Shown: in pieces, positions 1 through 7,000 of the stretch | Numbering within the stretch: position 1 is the stretch's first letter | How the letters are laid out: each line of letters begins with the position of its first letter | Source: Betaproteobacteria bacterium | Lineage (GTDB): Bacteria; Pseudomonadota; Gammaproteobacteria; Burkholderiales; Burkholderiaceae_C | Assembly (NCBI GenBank): GCA_009923895.1 | Contig: RFSP01000094.1 | Span: 1-7,169 of the forward strand | DNA: 7,169 bases | Reading direction: 5' to 3' | Made by a program: the position numbers and the translations under genes | The notes under the pieces: model-generated | The model's database searches: none | Told to the model about the DNA's origin: nothing | What the model saw: the letters and a program-made list of their open reading frames with translations, nothing else

Positions 1-1
1 T

Positions 2-1270
2 CAGGACATTGATGTGCGCACGGCCCTTCAAATCTTGGCAGACCATGCCGGATTGAACTTGGTGGTCACCGATGCCGTCAAGGGGGCCTTGAGCCTGCGC
101 CTGCAATCGGTGTCATGGAAGGACGCTTTGGACTTGATTTTGCAAATCAAGGGGCTCTCGGCGCGTCGAACCGGCTCGATTTTGTGGATCTGCACGGCTG
201 ACGAATGGCAGCACCGAGAACGCATGGCCGCCGAGGCTCACAAACGCCAAACAGAGGCCGAGCCCTTGCAATTTCGGTCTTTCCAATTGCGCTATGCGCG
301 CGCCGAAGAGTTGAGCCGTAGCCTGGTGGGTCAAACCAGTTCGGGGTCGACGCAGAGCACTTGGGCGGTTGCAGGCTCGTCGGCCTTGGGCTCATCGGCC
401 CTCGCGCTCGGCGGCTCAGCCCGGGCATTGACCTCCCGTGGCAGCGTCATCTTTGATGCCCGAACCAACCAGCTCTTCGTGACCGATGTGGCCTCCCGCT
501 TGGACGAGGTGCAGCGCCTGATTGAAAGAATTGACGTGCCGGTCAGGCAGGTGCTGATCGAAGCGCGCATCGTGGAAGCCGACGACACTTTCGGCCGAGC
601 GCTGGGCGTCAAGCTGGGATTGAACGCCTTGCCGGGGGGCAATTCGGTGTCGACAGGCCCCTTGCTCGGCGTGGACTTGCCTGCGTCCACAGGTCCATTG
701 GGTGGCGCCAATGCGGCCACCTCGGCTTTTTCTCTCTTGGGTGCGGCGGCCAGTCGATGGTTGAGTGTGGAGCTCAGCGCCTTGGAAGCCCAAGGCAAAG
801 GCCGGATCGTCGCGCACCCACGGCTCATCACCACCGATCAGAAGAAAGCCTTGATCGAGCAGGGCGAAGAGTTGCCTTATCAAGCGGCCACCTCCAGCGG
901 CGCGACCAATGTGCAATTTCGAAAAGCCAATCTCAAGCTGGAAGTCATCCCCATGATCACGCCCGAAGGCCATGTGATGTTGGAGGTCGATGTCAACAAA
1001 GACAGCGTGGGCCGTTCCACGGTGGCTGGCTTTGCCATCGACACCAAGCACATCCGTACCGAGGTGCTGGTGGAGAACGGTGGGACCGTGGTCATTGGCG
1101 GCATTTACACCCAAAGCGAAAAAGACGGTGCCAATCAGGTACCCTTGCTGGCTGATATGCCCCTCATTGGCCCACTTTTTCAAAATCGACAGCGCAACGT
1201 GAGCAAAACGGAGCTGCTGGTCTTTCTCACGCCCCGAGTGCTCACGTCCCCCGGGGGGACTGGGCCATGA
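2..1270 (+). CDS. pilQ: Type IV pilus secretin PilQ, C-terminal part (5' end outside window)
   Basis: PilQ forms the multimeric outer-membrane channel through which type IV pili extend and retract. The frame is open to the window edge; the codons before the GTG at 14 (Gln-Asp-Ile-Asp) continue a typical secretin N0/STN domain, so that GTG is internal, not the start. In order: N0-like domain (about nt 2-190), linker, N1-type domain (about 265-540) and the secretin core (about 545-1245). Core signatures are VPVRQVLIEARIVE (from nt 536), AHPRLITTD (about 815), the segment ending in VVIGGIYTQ (about 1090) and VPLLADMPLIGPLF followed by ELLVFLTPRVL near the end, where the family's C-terminal beta-strands lie. 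A Ser/Gly/Ala-rich stretch (nt 332-442) interrupts the N1 domain. The missing part should hold the signal peptide and AMIN domains. Its stop overlaps the aroK start (ATGA). Identification is firm; the exact domain limits are estimates. Confidence 0.95.
   Translation, partial: QDIDVRTALQILADHAGLNLVVTDAVKGALSLRLQSVSWKDALDLILQIKGLSARRTGSILWICTADEWQHRERMAAEAHKRQTEAEPLQFRSFQLRYARAEELSRSLVGQTSSGSTQSTWAVAGSSALGSSALALGGSARALTSRGSVIFDARTNQLFVTDVASRLDEVQRLIERIDVPVRQVLIEARIVEADDTFGRALGVKLGLNALPGGNSVSTGPLLGVDLPASTGPLGGANAATSAFSLLGAAASRWLSVELSALEAQGKGRIVAHPRLITTDQKKALIEQGEELPYQAATSSGATNVQFRKANLKLEVIPMITPEGHVMLEVDVNKDSVGRSTVAGFAIDTKHIRTEVLVENGGTVVIGGIYTQSEKDGANQVPLLADMPLIGPLFQNRQRNVSKTELLVFLTPRVLTSPGGTGP
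1246..1260 (+). promoter_or_regulatory. G-rich ribosome-binding region of aroK inside a short inverted repeat
   Basis: The bases GTCCCCCGGGGGGAC lie at the end of pilQ, just before the aroK ATG at 1267. The G run (1253-1258) is the only purine-rich Shine-Dalgarno-like sequence near that start, about 8 bases upstream. In RNA, GUCCC (1246-1250) can pair with GGGAC (1256-1260) around a 5-base loop, partly hiding it. A ribosome finishing pilQ would open the stem, which fits the 4-base ATGA overlap and translational coupling. The repeat is seen directly; the regulatory reading is inference. Confidence 0.35.
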
Positions 1271-1884
1271 CCGCAAACAACGAGTTGCCACCGCTGCGGG
1301 TCACCTTGGTCGGCTTGCCAGGGTCTGGCAAGAGCACGGTGGGCCGACAGTTGGCGCGGCATTTGGGAGTGCCATTTGCAGACACCGACGCCGAATTTGA
1401 GCGTCGCGTGGGGATTCCCATTCGTGAATATTTTGAAACCCAAGGCGAAGCCGCCTTTCGCGATCAGGAGGCTGCCGTGATTGCCTCGATCACCCAAGAG
1501 CCCGGGGCCCTGGTGTTGGCCACTGGGGGAGGGGCGGTCATTCGATCCGAAAACCGTGACCGTTTGCGCGCGGCCAGTCATGTGTTTTATCTGAGGTCAT
1601 CGCCAGAAGAGTTGCACCGGCGCCTGCGTCACGACACCCACCGGCCGCTGCTGCAGGTGGCCGATCCGCTGCGTCGCCTGCGCGACCTCTACCGAGACCG
1701 AGATCCGCTGTACCGCCAAACGGCGCACTTTGTCGTCGAGACTTCCAGGCCGTCGGTGTCTGGACTGGTCCACATGGTTCTCATGCAGTTGGAGTTGGCG
1801 GGCTGGCTGGATCCCTCCCAAGTGCCCTCTCCGGTGGATCGCCCGCCGCACACCCGTCCCCACCCCAGACAGAACCCTGGATAA
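1267..1884 (+). CDS. aroK: Shikimate kinase (AroK)
   Basis: Cytoplasmic enzyme that phosphorylates shikimate at the 3-hydroxyl with ATP, step 5 of chorismate synthesis. The 205-residue protein has the P-loop GLPGSGKST (residues 16-24), the DTD motif with shikimate-binding Asp41, Arg65 in the FRDQE segment, the TGGGAV glycine motif (86-91), the LID arginine Arg126 in RPLL, and Arg145 in the RDPLY segment; all key residues expected for the family are present. The start at 1267 overlaps the pilQ stop by 4 bases (ATGA), so translation is probably coupled. At 205 residues it is longer than the usual 170-180: after about residue 180 there is a proline/arginine-rich tail with no family motif. The pilQ-aroK-aroB order is common in beta- and gammaproteobacteria. 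AroL or gluconate kinase are less likely because of the neighbours and motifs. Confidence 0.96.
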   Translation: MTANNELPPLRVTLVGLPGSGKSTVGRQLARHLGVPFADTDAEFERRVGIPIREYFETQGEAAFRDQEAAVIASITQEPGALVLATGGGAVIRSENRDRLRAASHVFYLRSSPEELHRRLRHDTHRPLLQVADPLRRLRDLYRDRDPLYRQTAHFVVETSRPSVSGLVHMVLMQLELAGWLDPSQVPSPVDRPPHTRPHPRQNPG

Positions 1885-1915
1885 TTTCTGGGCTTCTCAC
1901 GTACACACCTCCAAC

Positions 1916-3001
1916 ATGACGCTGACCGTACCCGTGGACACGGGCCTGGCCCGATACGACATCCGAATCGGTGCGGGCTTGTTGCGTGACCCCGCCAGTT
2001 GGGAGGGCATGCCGCCGTCTCGCCATGCGGTCATTGTGACCAATGTCACGATCGCGCCGTTGTGGGCGCAGACCCTCGCCCAGATGCTGACCTCTTTGCA
2101 TCGCCAGGTGTCCGTTTTGGAGTTGCCAGACGGCGAGGCCCACAAAGACTGGCCGGCGCTCAATTCGATCTTCGATCATTTGCTGCAAAGTGGATGCGAT
2201 CGACAGACGGTGCTGTACGCCCTGGGCGGAGGCGTGGTGGGTGACATGACCGGTTTTGCCGCAGGTTGCTACATGCGCGGGATTCCGTTCGTGCAAGTGC
2301 CCACCACGCTCTTGGCGCAGGTCGATTCATCGGTGGGAGGCAAGACCGCCATCAACCACCGGCTGGGCAAGAACATGATTGGTCTGTTCAATCAACCCAT
2401 CCGGGTGGTGTGTGATCTCGACACCCTGCGCACCTTGCCGCAGCGCGAGCTGGTGGCAGGCTTGGCCGAGGTCATCAAATACGGTCCGATTGCAGACCCG
2501 GTTTTTTTCGACTGGATCGAGCGCGAGCTGGATGCCCTGCTGGCGCGCGATGTGCAAGCCTTGGCGCACGCCGTGCAGCGATCGTGCGAAATCAAAGCCC
2601 AAGTGGTCGGTCAAGACGAGCGCGAAGGTGGGGTTCGGGCCATCCTCAACTTCGGTCACACCTTTGGCCACGCCATCGAGACGGCGCTGGGCTATGGCCA
2701 GTGGCTGCACGGTGAGGCCGTGGGCTGCGGCATGCTCATGGCCACCGATCTTTCCATGCAATTGGGGTTGGTGGGCCCGCAGCATCTTGAGCGCATGCGC
2801 GACGTGTTGGTGCGGTGCGGCTTGCCCACGCGCGCGCCCGACTTGGGCGTGGCCGCCTATTTGTCGTTGATGGGGCGAGACAAAAAGGCCCAGGCCGGTG
2901 AGATCCGATTCGTGGTGCTGGATGGCTGGGGCCGGGCGGCCGTCCGGCCCGCTCCCGACGAGTGCGTGTCCGAGGTCATCCAGCGGGCCGTGACCCGCTG
3001 A
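1916..3001 (+). CDS. aroB: 3-dehydroquinate synthase (AroB)
   Basis: Cytoplasmic NAD- and metal-dependent enzyme converting DAHP to 3-dehydroquinate, step 2 of the shikimate pathway. The 361-residue length matches the family (about 360). Visible motifs: PDGE (71-74), the NAD-binding GGGVVGD (104-110), the PTTLLAQVDSSVGGKT segment (129-144), GLAEVIKYG with metal ligand Glu185, NFGHTFGHAIE with metal ligand His248, and HGEAVG with His265. All three zinc ligands are therefore present. The frame is open upstream to 1730, but that part overlaps aroK and has no AroB similarity; the ATG at 1916 gives the normal N-terminus (MTLTVPVDTG, then the usual Y-D-I-x-I-G-x-G-L-L pattern). The start lies 31 bases after the aroK stop and has no clear Shine-Dalgarno sequence. 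A run of seven T (2502-2508) occurs in the coding sequence without breaking the frame. It is probably co-transcribed with pilQ and aroK. Confidence 0.97.
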   Translation: MTLTVPVDTGLARYDIRIGAGLLRDPASWEGMPPSRHAVIVTNVTIAPLWAQTLAQMLTSLHRQVSVLELPDGEAHKDWPALNSIFDHLLQSGCDRQTVLYALGGGVVGDMTGFAAGCYMRGIPFVQVPTTLLAQVDSSVGGKTAINHRLGKNMIGLFNQPIRVVCDLDTLRTLPQRELVAGLAEVIKYGPIADPVFFDWIERELDALLARDVQALAHAVQRSCEIKAQVVGQDEREGGVRAILNFGHTFGHAIETALGYGQWLHGEAVGCGMLMATDLSMQLGLVGPQHLERMRDVLVRCGLPTRAPDLGVAAYLSLMGRDKKAQAGEIRFVVLDGWGRAAVRPAPDECVSEVIQRAVTR

Positions 3002-3007
3002 GTTTCC

Positions 3008-3715
3008 ATGGCCCGATTGCCTCGCTTGGTCCGTGCCGGGTTGCCGCACCAGATTTTGCAAGCAGGGCACAACGGGCAGGCCTTGGTGCGTGACGATGAA
3101 GATCGGCTCATGTGGCGAGCCATCTTGTCTGATGTGGCCCGCACACACGAAGTGAGTGTGCATGCCTGGGTGTTGCTGGACGATGTGTTTCACCTGGTGG
3201 TCACTCCCACGCGTGCAGAAGGCCTGAGTCGTTTCATGCAAGACTTCGGTCGCCGTTATGTGGGGCATTTCAACCGCCGACATGCGCGCAGCGGTACCTT
3301 GTGGAACGGTCGCTTTCGCGCCGGCTTGGTCCAGCCCGGCCAGGCCTTGCTGCAAGTGATGCAGGTGGTGGAGACCCGTCCTCAGCGCGCTTTGGGCCTG
3401 GAAGCCCCTCAAGACTGGCCGTGGTCCAGCTTGGCGCACCATGTTGGTGGGTCCACAGACGCTTTGATCACCGAACCGCCCGCTTTTTGGGCAGAAGGCA
3501 ACACCCCCTTTGATCGCGAGGCTGCCTATCGGCGCCGCATCGAGTTGGGGCTGGACCCGGCCACCGTGGCGGGCATTGAGTCCTGTGCCCGGCGTGGCCT
3601 TCCCTGGGGAACGCCGACTTTTGTCCAGGCGCTCGAGGCGGAAGAAGGGCGCGCACTGTCTCCCCGACCTCGCGGTCGCCCTCGCAAGGGCATCGCCCGC
3701 CCCTCAAAAGACTGA
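3008..3715 (+). CDS. RAYT-family (REP-associated tyrosine transposase, Y1/HUH) protein, probably catalytically inactive
   Basis: A 235-residue protein with the layout of RAYT proteins, single-strand DNA transposases related to IS200/IS605 TnpA that act on REP-type palindromes. Family marks: the opening MARLPRLVRAGLPHQ, a DDEDR segment (29-33), VHAWVLLDD...HLVVTP (51-67), the FMQDFGRRYVGHFNRRH segment (76-92), SGTLWNGRFR (95-104), WPWSS (137-141) and a basic C-terminal tail with PRGRPRKG (221-228), AT-hook-like. Two active-site positions look lost. The usual NHVHLL becomes DVFHLV, so the first HUH histidine is Val60 while His62 remains; the usual YIELNPVRA becomes VVETRPQRA, so the nucleophile tyrosine is Val120. 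The frame is otherwise intact and base composition resembles the neighbours. It begins 6 bases after the aroB stop, suggesting co-transcription. Family membership is fairly sure; inactivity and any new role are inferred from remembered consensus, not an alignment. Confidence 0.85.
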   Translation: MARLPRLVRAGLPHQILQAGHNGQALVRDDEDRLMWRAILSDVARTHEVSVHAWVLLDDVFHLVVTPTRAEGLSRFMQDFGRRYVGHFNRRHARSGTLWNGRFRAGLVQPGQALLQVMQVVETRPQRALGLEAPQDWPWSSLAHHVGGSTDALITEPPAFWAEGNTPFDREAAYRRRIELGLDPATVAGIESCARRGLPWGTPTFVQALEAEEGRALSPRPRGRPRKGIARPSKD

Positions 3716-3806
3716 TCCCACGCTGATCCCGCGGCTCCGGGTGGCCGGCATCTTGCATGACAGGCCTGATTTGACCCGGTGAATGCGCCTTGGCAAGCCG
3801 AGGATC

Positions 3807-3862
3807 GTGGGTGCCGGGGATGTTCAGATCTCAATGACTATGTCCCCAATTATTCGTCCCAC
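3807..3862. repeat. Possible two-part hairpin with GGGG/CCCC core
   Basis: GGGGATGT (3816-3823) can pair with ATGTCCCC (3840-3847) as RNA over 8 positions, two of them G-U wobbles, around a 16-base loop. An outer GTGGG (3807-3811) and CCCAC (3858-3862) can extend it past an internal loop. The segment ATGTCCCCAATTATT resembles sequences I associate with ends of RAYT-type elements. The pairing was read by eye; chance pairing is possible. Confidence 0.3.
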
Positions 3863-3880
3863 CCTTTGTATCCTTCCATA

Positions 3881-3900
3881 AAATGGTTCTGACCCCATTT
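3881..3900. repeat. RAYT-associated (REP-like) imperfect palindrome, possible weak terminator
   Basis: AAATGG (3881-3886) and CCATTT (3895-3900) form a perfect 6-base inverted repeat around TTCTGACC. On the minus strand it reads AAATGGGGTCAGAACCATTT, close to the GGGGTCAGACCCC-type palindromes that I recall near Y1-transposase genes in proteobacteria; here one arm has decayed. It lies 165 bases after the RAYT-like gene. AATTTTT (3901-3907) follows directly, so the hairpin could also act as a weak intrinsic terminator on the + strand, though the stem is AT-rich and short. The inverted repeat is directly visible; the family link is from memory. Confidence 0.45.
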
Positions 3901-3917
3901 AATTTTTGCGAGGATCC

Positions 3918-3934
3918 GGTATCCAGAGGTATCC
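3918..3934. repeat. 7-base direct repeat with 10-base period upstream of gltB
   Basis: GGTATCC occurs at 3918-3924 and again at 3928-3934, three bases apart, so the copies sit about one DNA helical turn from each other. AGGAT (3911-3915) and ATCCT (3931-3935) also form a short inverted repeat around them. The site is roughly 100 bases before the gltB start, where a regulator could bind. No known operator is recognised and chance is quite possible. Confidence 0.25.
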
Positions 3935-3997
3935 TGTGGTCTTGATAGCGGGTGGCGCTGATGCTGGAGCCCCGCTGACCGGTTCACACCGCCATCC

Positions 3998-4025
3998 CCC
4001 TTTGCATTCCTCCCTTTGAATCCCT
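3998..4025. repeat. 14-base tandem repeat in the gltB leader
   Basis: CCCTTTGCATTCCT (3998-4011) is followed at once by CCCTTTGAATCCCT (4012-4025), matching at 12 of 14 positions. The copies end 10 bases before the gltB ATG. They probably come from a small local duplication. No function is evident; the pyrimidine-rich sequence leaves only a weak GAG (4026-4028) as a ribosome-binding signal. Confidence 0.5.
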
Positions 4026-4035
4026 GAGTGTTCCC

Positions 4036-7000
4036 ATGACGCAGTCCACCCCCACACCCTCTCAAGACCTTTGCCTGGCCGAAGCCACCCGGTCCGGACT
4101 GTATGACCCCGCCCATGAACACGACGCCTGCGGTGTGGGCTTTGTGGCACACATCAAGGGGCAGAAAGCCCATTCCATCATTGAGCAAGGTCTCAAGATT
4201 CTTGAGAACCTCGACCATCGAGGCGCGGTGGGCGCAGACAAGCTCATGGGCGATGGCGCAGGGATCCTGATTCAAATCCCGGATGAGTTTTACCGGGAAG
4301 AGATGGCGAAAGTTGGTATTTACTTACCGCCTCCGGGTGAATATGGCGTGGGGATGATTTTTCTGCCCAAGGAACACGCCTCCCGCTTGGCTTGTGAGCA
4401 AGAGTTGGAGCGGGCCATCCGTGCCGAGGGCCAGGTGTTGTTGGGATGGCGCGACGTCCCGGTGGACCGTGAGATGCCCATGAGCCCCACGGTGCGTGCC
4501 AAAGAGCCCGTCATCCGGCAGGTCTTTATTGGTCGAGGCCCCGATGTCATCGTGCCCGACGCACTGGAGCGCAAGCTGTATGTGATCCGAAAGACCGCCT
4601 CTGCGGCCATTCAGGCGCTCAAGCTGACGCACAGCCGCGAGTACTACGTGCCCAGCATGAGCTGCCGCACCGTGATCTACAAGGGTCTGCTTTTGGCCGA
4701 CCAAGTGGGCCAGTACTACCGAGATTTGGCCGACCCGCGGACCGTGTCTGCGTTGGCGCTGGTGCACCAGCGTTTTTCCACCAACACCTTCCCCGAGTGG
4801 CCCTTGGCCCACCCGTACCGCATGGTGGCCCACAACGGCGAAATCAACACAGTCAAGGGCAACTTCAATTGGATGCGGGCCCGAGAAGGGGTGATGAAGT
4901 CTCCCGTCTTGGGCGATGACCTCAAAAAGCTCTATCCCATCAGTTTCGAGCACCAAAGCGACACCGCCACTTTTGACAACGCCTTGGAGTTGTTGACCAT
5001 GGCGGGCTACCCGCTGGCGCATGCCGCCATGATGATGATCCCAGAGGCTTGGGAACAGCACGAGCAGATGGACCCGCGGCGTCGTGCGTTTTACGAGTAC
5101 CACGCAGCCATGATCGAGCCATGGGATGGCCCCGCAGCCATGGTGTTCACCGATGGCAAACAAATTGGTGCCACCCTGGACCGCAACGGGTTGCGTCCCG
5201 CGCGGTATTTGGTCACCGATGACGACCTGGTGGTCATGGCCTCTGAGACGGGGGTGCTGCCCATCACGCAGGGGCGCATTCTGAAGAAATGGCGGCTTCA
5301 GCCGGGCAAGATGTTCCTCATCGACTTTGAGCAAGGGCGCATCGTTGATGACGAAGAGCTGAAGAACCAATTCGCTTTCGCCAAGCCTTACCGGCAATGG
5401 ATTGAGAACGTGCGTGTCAAGCTGGACGACATCGAACTGCCGGCCACACCGCAGGTCGCCCCCGGCGAGTCGCTGTTGGATCGCCAACAAGCTTTTGGCT
5501 ACACCCAAGAAGATTGGAAGTTCTTGCTCAGCCCCATGGCTTCTCAAGGTGAAGAAGCCATCGGCTCGATGGGCAACGATTCGCCCTTGGCGGTGCTGTC
5601 CAGCAAGGACAAGCCTTTGTACAACTACTTCAAACAGTTGTTCGCGCAGGTGACGAATCCGCCCATCGACCCGATTCGTGAAGCCATCGTGATGTCACTG
5701 AACAGCTTCATCGGCCCCAAGCCCAACTTGCTGGACATCAATGCGGTCAACCCGCCCATGCGGTTGGAGGTGACGCAGCCGGTGTTGGACTTTGATGACA
5801 TGGCACGGCTGCGGGCCATTGAAAAGCACACCGATGCCAAGTTTCGCAGCTACGAGTTGGACATCACCTACCCGCTGGAGTGGGGCCATGAAGGTGTTGA
5901 AGCCAAGCTCGCATCGTTGTGCGCCGAAAGCGTGGATGCCATTCGAGGCGGTCACAACATTCTCATCATCACCGACCGTGGTTTGAACCGTTCGCAGGTG
6001 GCGATACCGGCCTTGTTGGCCTTGTCGGCCGTGCACCATCATTTGGTGCGCGAAGGTCTTCGCACCACAGCGGGCCTGGTTGTGGAAACCGGATCGGCCC
6101 GCGAGGTGCATCACTTCGCCGTGCTGGCGGGCTACGGAGCCGAGGCGGTGCACCCCTATTTGGCCATGGAAACGCTGGCGCAGATGCACCGCGACTTGCC
6201 CGGCGACTTGTCAGCCGAAAAGGCCATCTACAACTACATCAAGGCCATCGGAAAAGGCCTCTCCAAAATCATGTCCAAGATGGGCGTGAGCACCTACATG
6301 TCGTATTGCGGCGCCCAGCTTTTTGAAGCCATAGGCTTGGAAAAGCGCTTCGTCGACAAGTACTTCCGCGGCACCGCTTCGCAAGTGGAGGGCATCGGCA
6401 TCTTCGAGGTGGCCGAAGAAGCCCTTCGCATGCACCGCGCTGCCTTTGGTGACGATCCGGTTCTGGCCCAAGCGTTGGATGCGGGCGGCGAATACGCATG
6501 GCGGGTGCGCGGTGAAGAGCACATGTGGACGCCCGATGCCATCGCCAAGTTGCAACACAGCGCGCGCTCTGGCCGGTTTGACACTTACAAAGAGTACGCG
6601 CAAATCGTCAACGACCAGAGCAAGCGTCACATGACCTTGCGCGGCTTGTTTGAATTCAAGGTAGACCCGACCAAGGCCATCCCTTTGGACGAAGTGGAGC
6701 CTGCCAGCGAGATCGTCAAGCGTTTTGCCACGGGGGCGATGTCATTGGGCTCCATCTCCACCGAGGCGCATGCCACGCTGGCCGTGGCCATGAATCGCAT
6801 CGGTGGCAAGAGCAACACGGGCGAGGGCGGTGAGGATCCTGCCCGTTACCGCAACGAACTCAAAGGCATCAAGATCGCCTCGGGGACGCGGGTGAGCGAT
6901 GTCATCGGCAAGCGCGTGGTCGAGGCCGACATTGAGCTGCAAGAAGGCGACAGCTTGCGCAGCAAGATCAAGCAGGTGGCCTCGGGTCGCTTTGGTGTCA

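Larger units (their letters stand above)
3716..4035. other. Intergenic region between the RAYT-like gene and gltB
   Basis: A 320-base stretch with no supportable gene on either strand. It carries a possible hairpin (3807-3862), a RAYT-repeat-like palindrome (3881-3900) followed by a T-rich stretch, a 7-base direct repeat (3918-3934) and a 14-base tandem repeat (3998-4025). The part around 3848-3910 is visibly more AT-rich than the flanking genes. The gltB promoter should lie here, but no convincing -35/-10 pair with standard spacing is visible. An in-frame TGA at 3976-3978, with no ATG, GTG or TTG between it and 4036, fixes the gltB start. Confidence 0.75.

Noticed and set aside
416..1291. 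291-codon open frame on the minus strand
   Set aside because: It is antisense to the secretin core of pilQ, which is clearly coding on the + strand; no recognisable protein.
1730..1915. Upstream in-frame extension of aroB by 62 codons
   Set aside because: The extension overlaps aroK and looks nothing like AroB. The ATG at 1916 gives the normal 361-residue enzyme.
2502..2508. Run of seven T in aroB as a possible frameshift or phase-variation site
   Set aside because: It encodes an ordinary Val-Phe-Phe stretch in an intact frame. A run of seven is short for phase variation and an aro gene is an unlikely target.
2327..3442. 371-codon open frame on the minus strand
   Set aside because: It is antisense to aroB and the RAYT-like gene, both well supported, and its translation shows no domain.
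3716..3800. Terminator after the RAYT-like gene
   Set aside because: Short GC-rich complementary pieces such as CGGC/GCCG exist, but there is no stable stem followed by a T run in this part.
3860..3910. Possible sigma-70 promoter for gltB (TTGTAT, TTTAAT and similar hexamers)
   Set aside because: No pair of hexamers has both good matches and 16-18 base spacing; the AT-rich bases are better explained by the repeat-like palindrome.
3850..4275. 141-codon minus-strand frame crossing the non-coding region into gltB
   Set aside because: About half lies antisense to conserved gltB codons, and the rest covers repeat-like intergenic DNA. Its composition and lack of motifs do not support a gene.
4324..5547. 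407-codon open frame on the minus strand
   Set aside because: It lies wholly inside gltB, whose + strand protein is strongly recognisable throughout. The minus frame is rich in His, Gln and Gly and shows no family motif, as expected of a shadow frame in GC-rich DNA.
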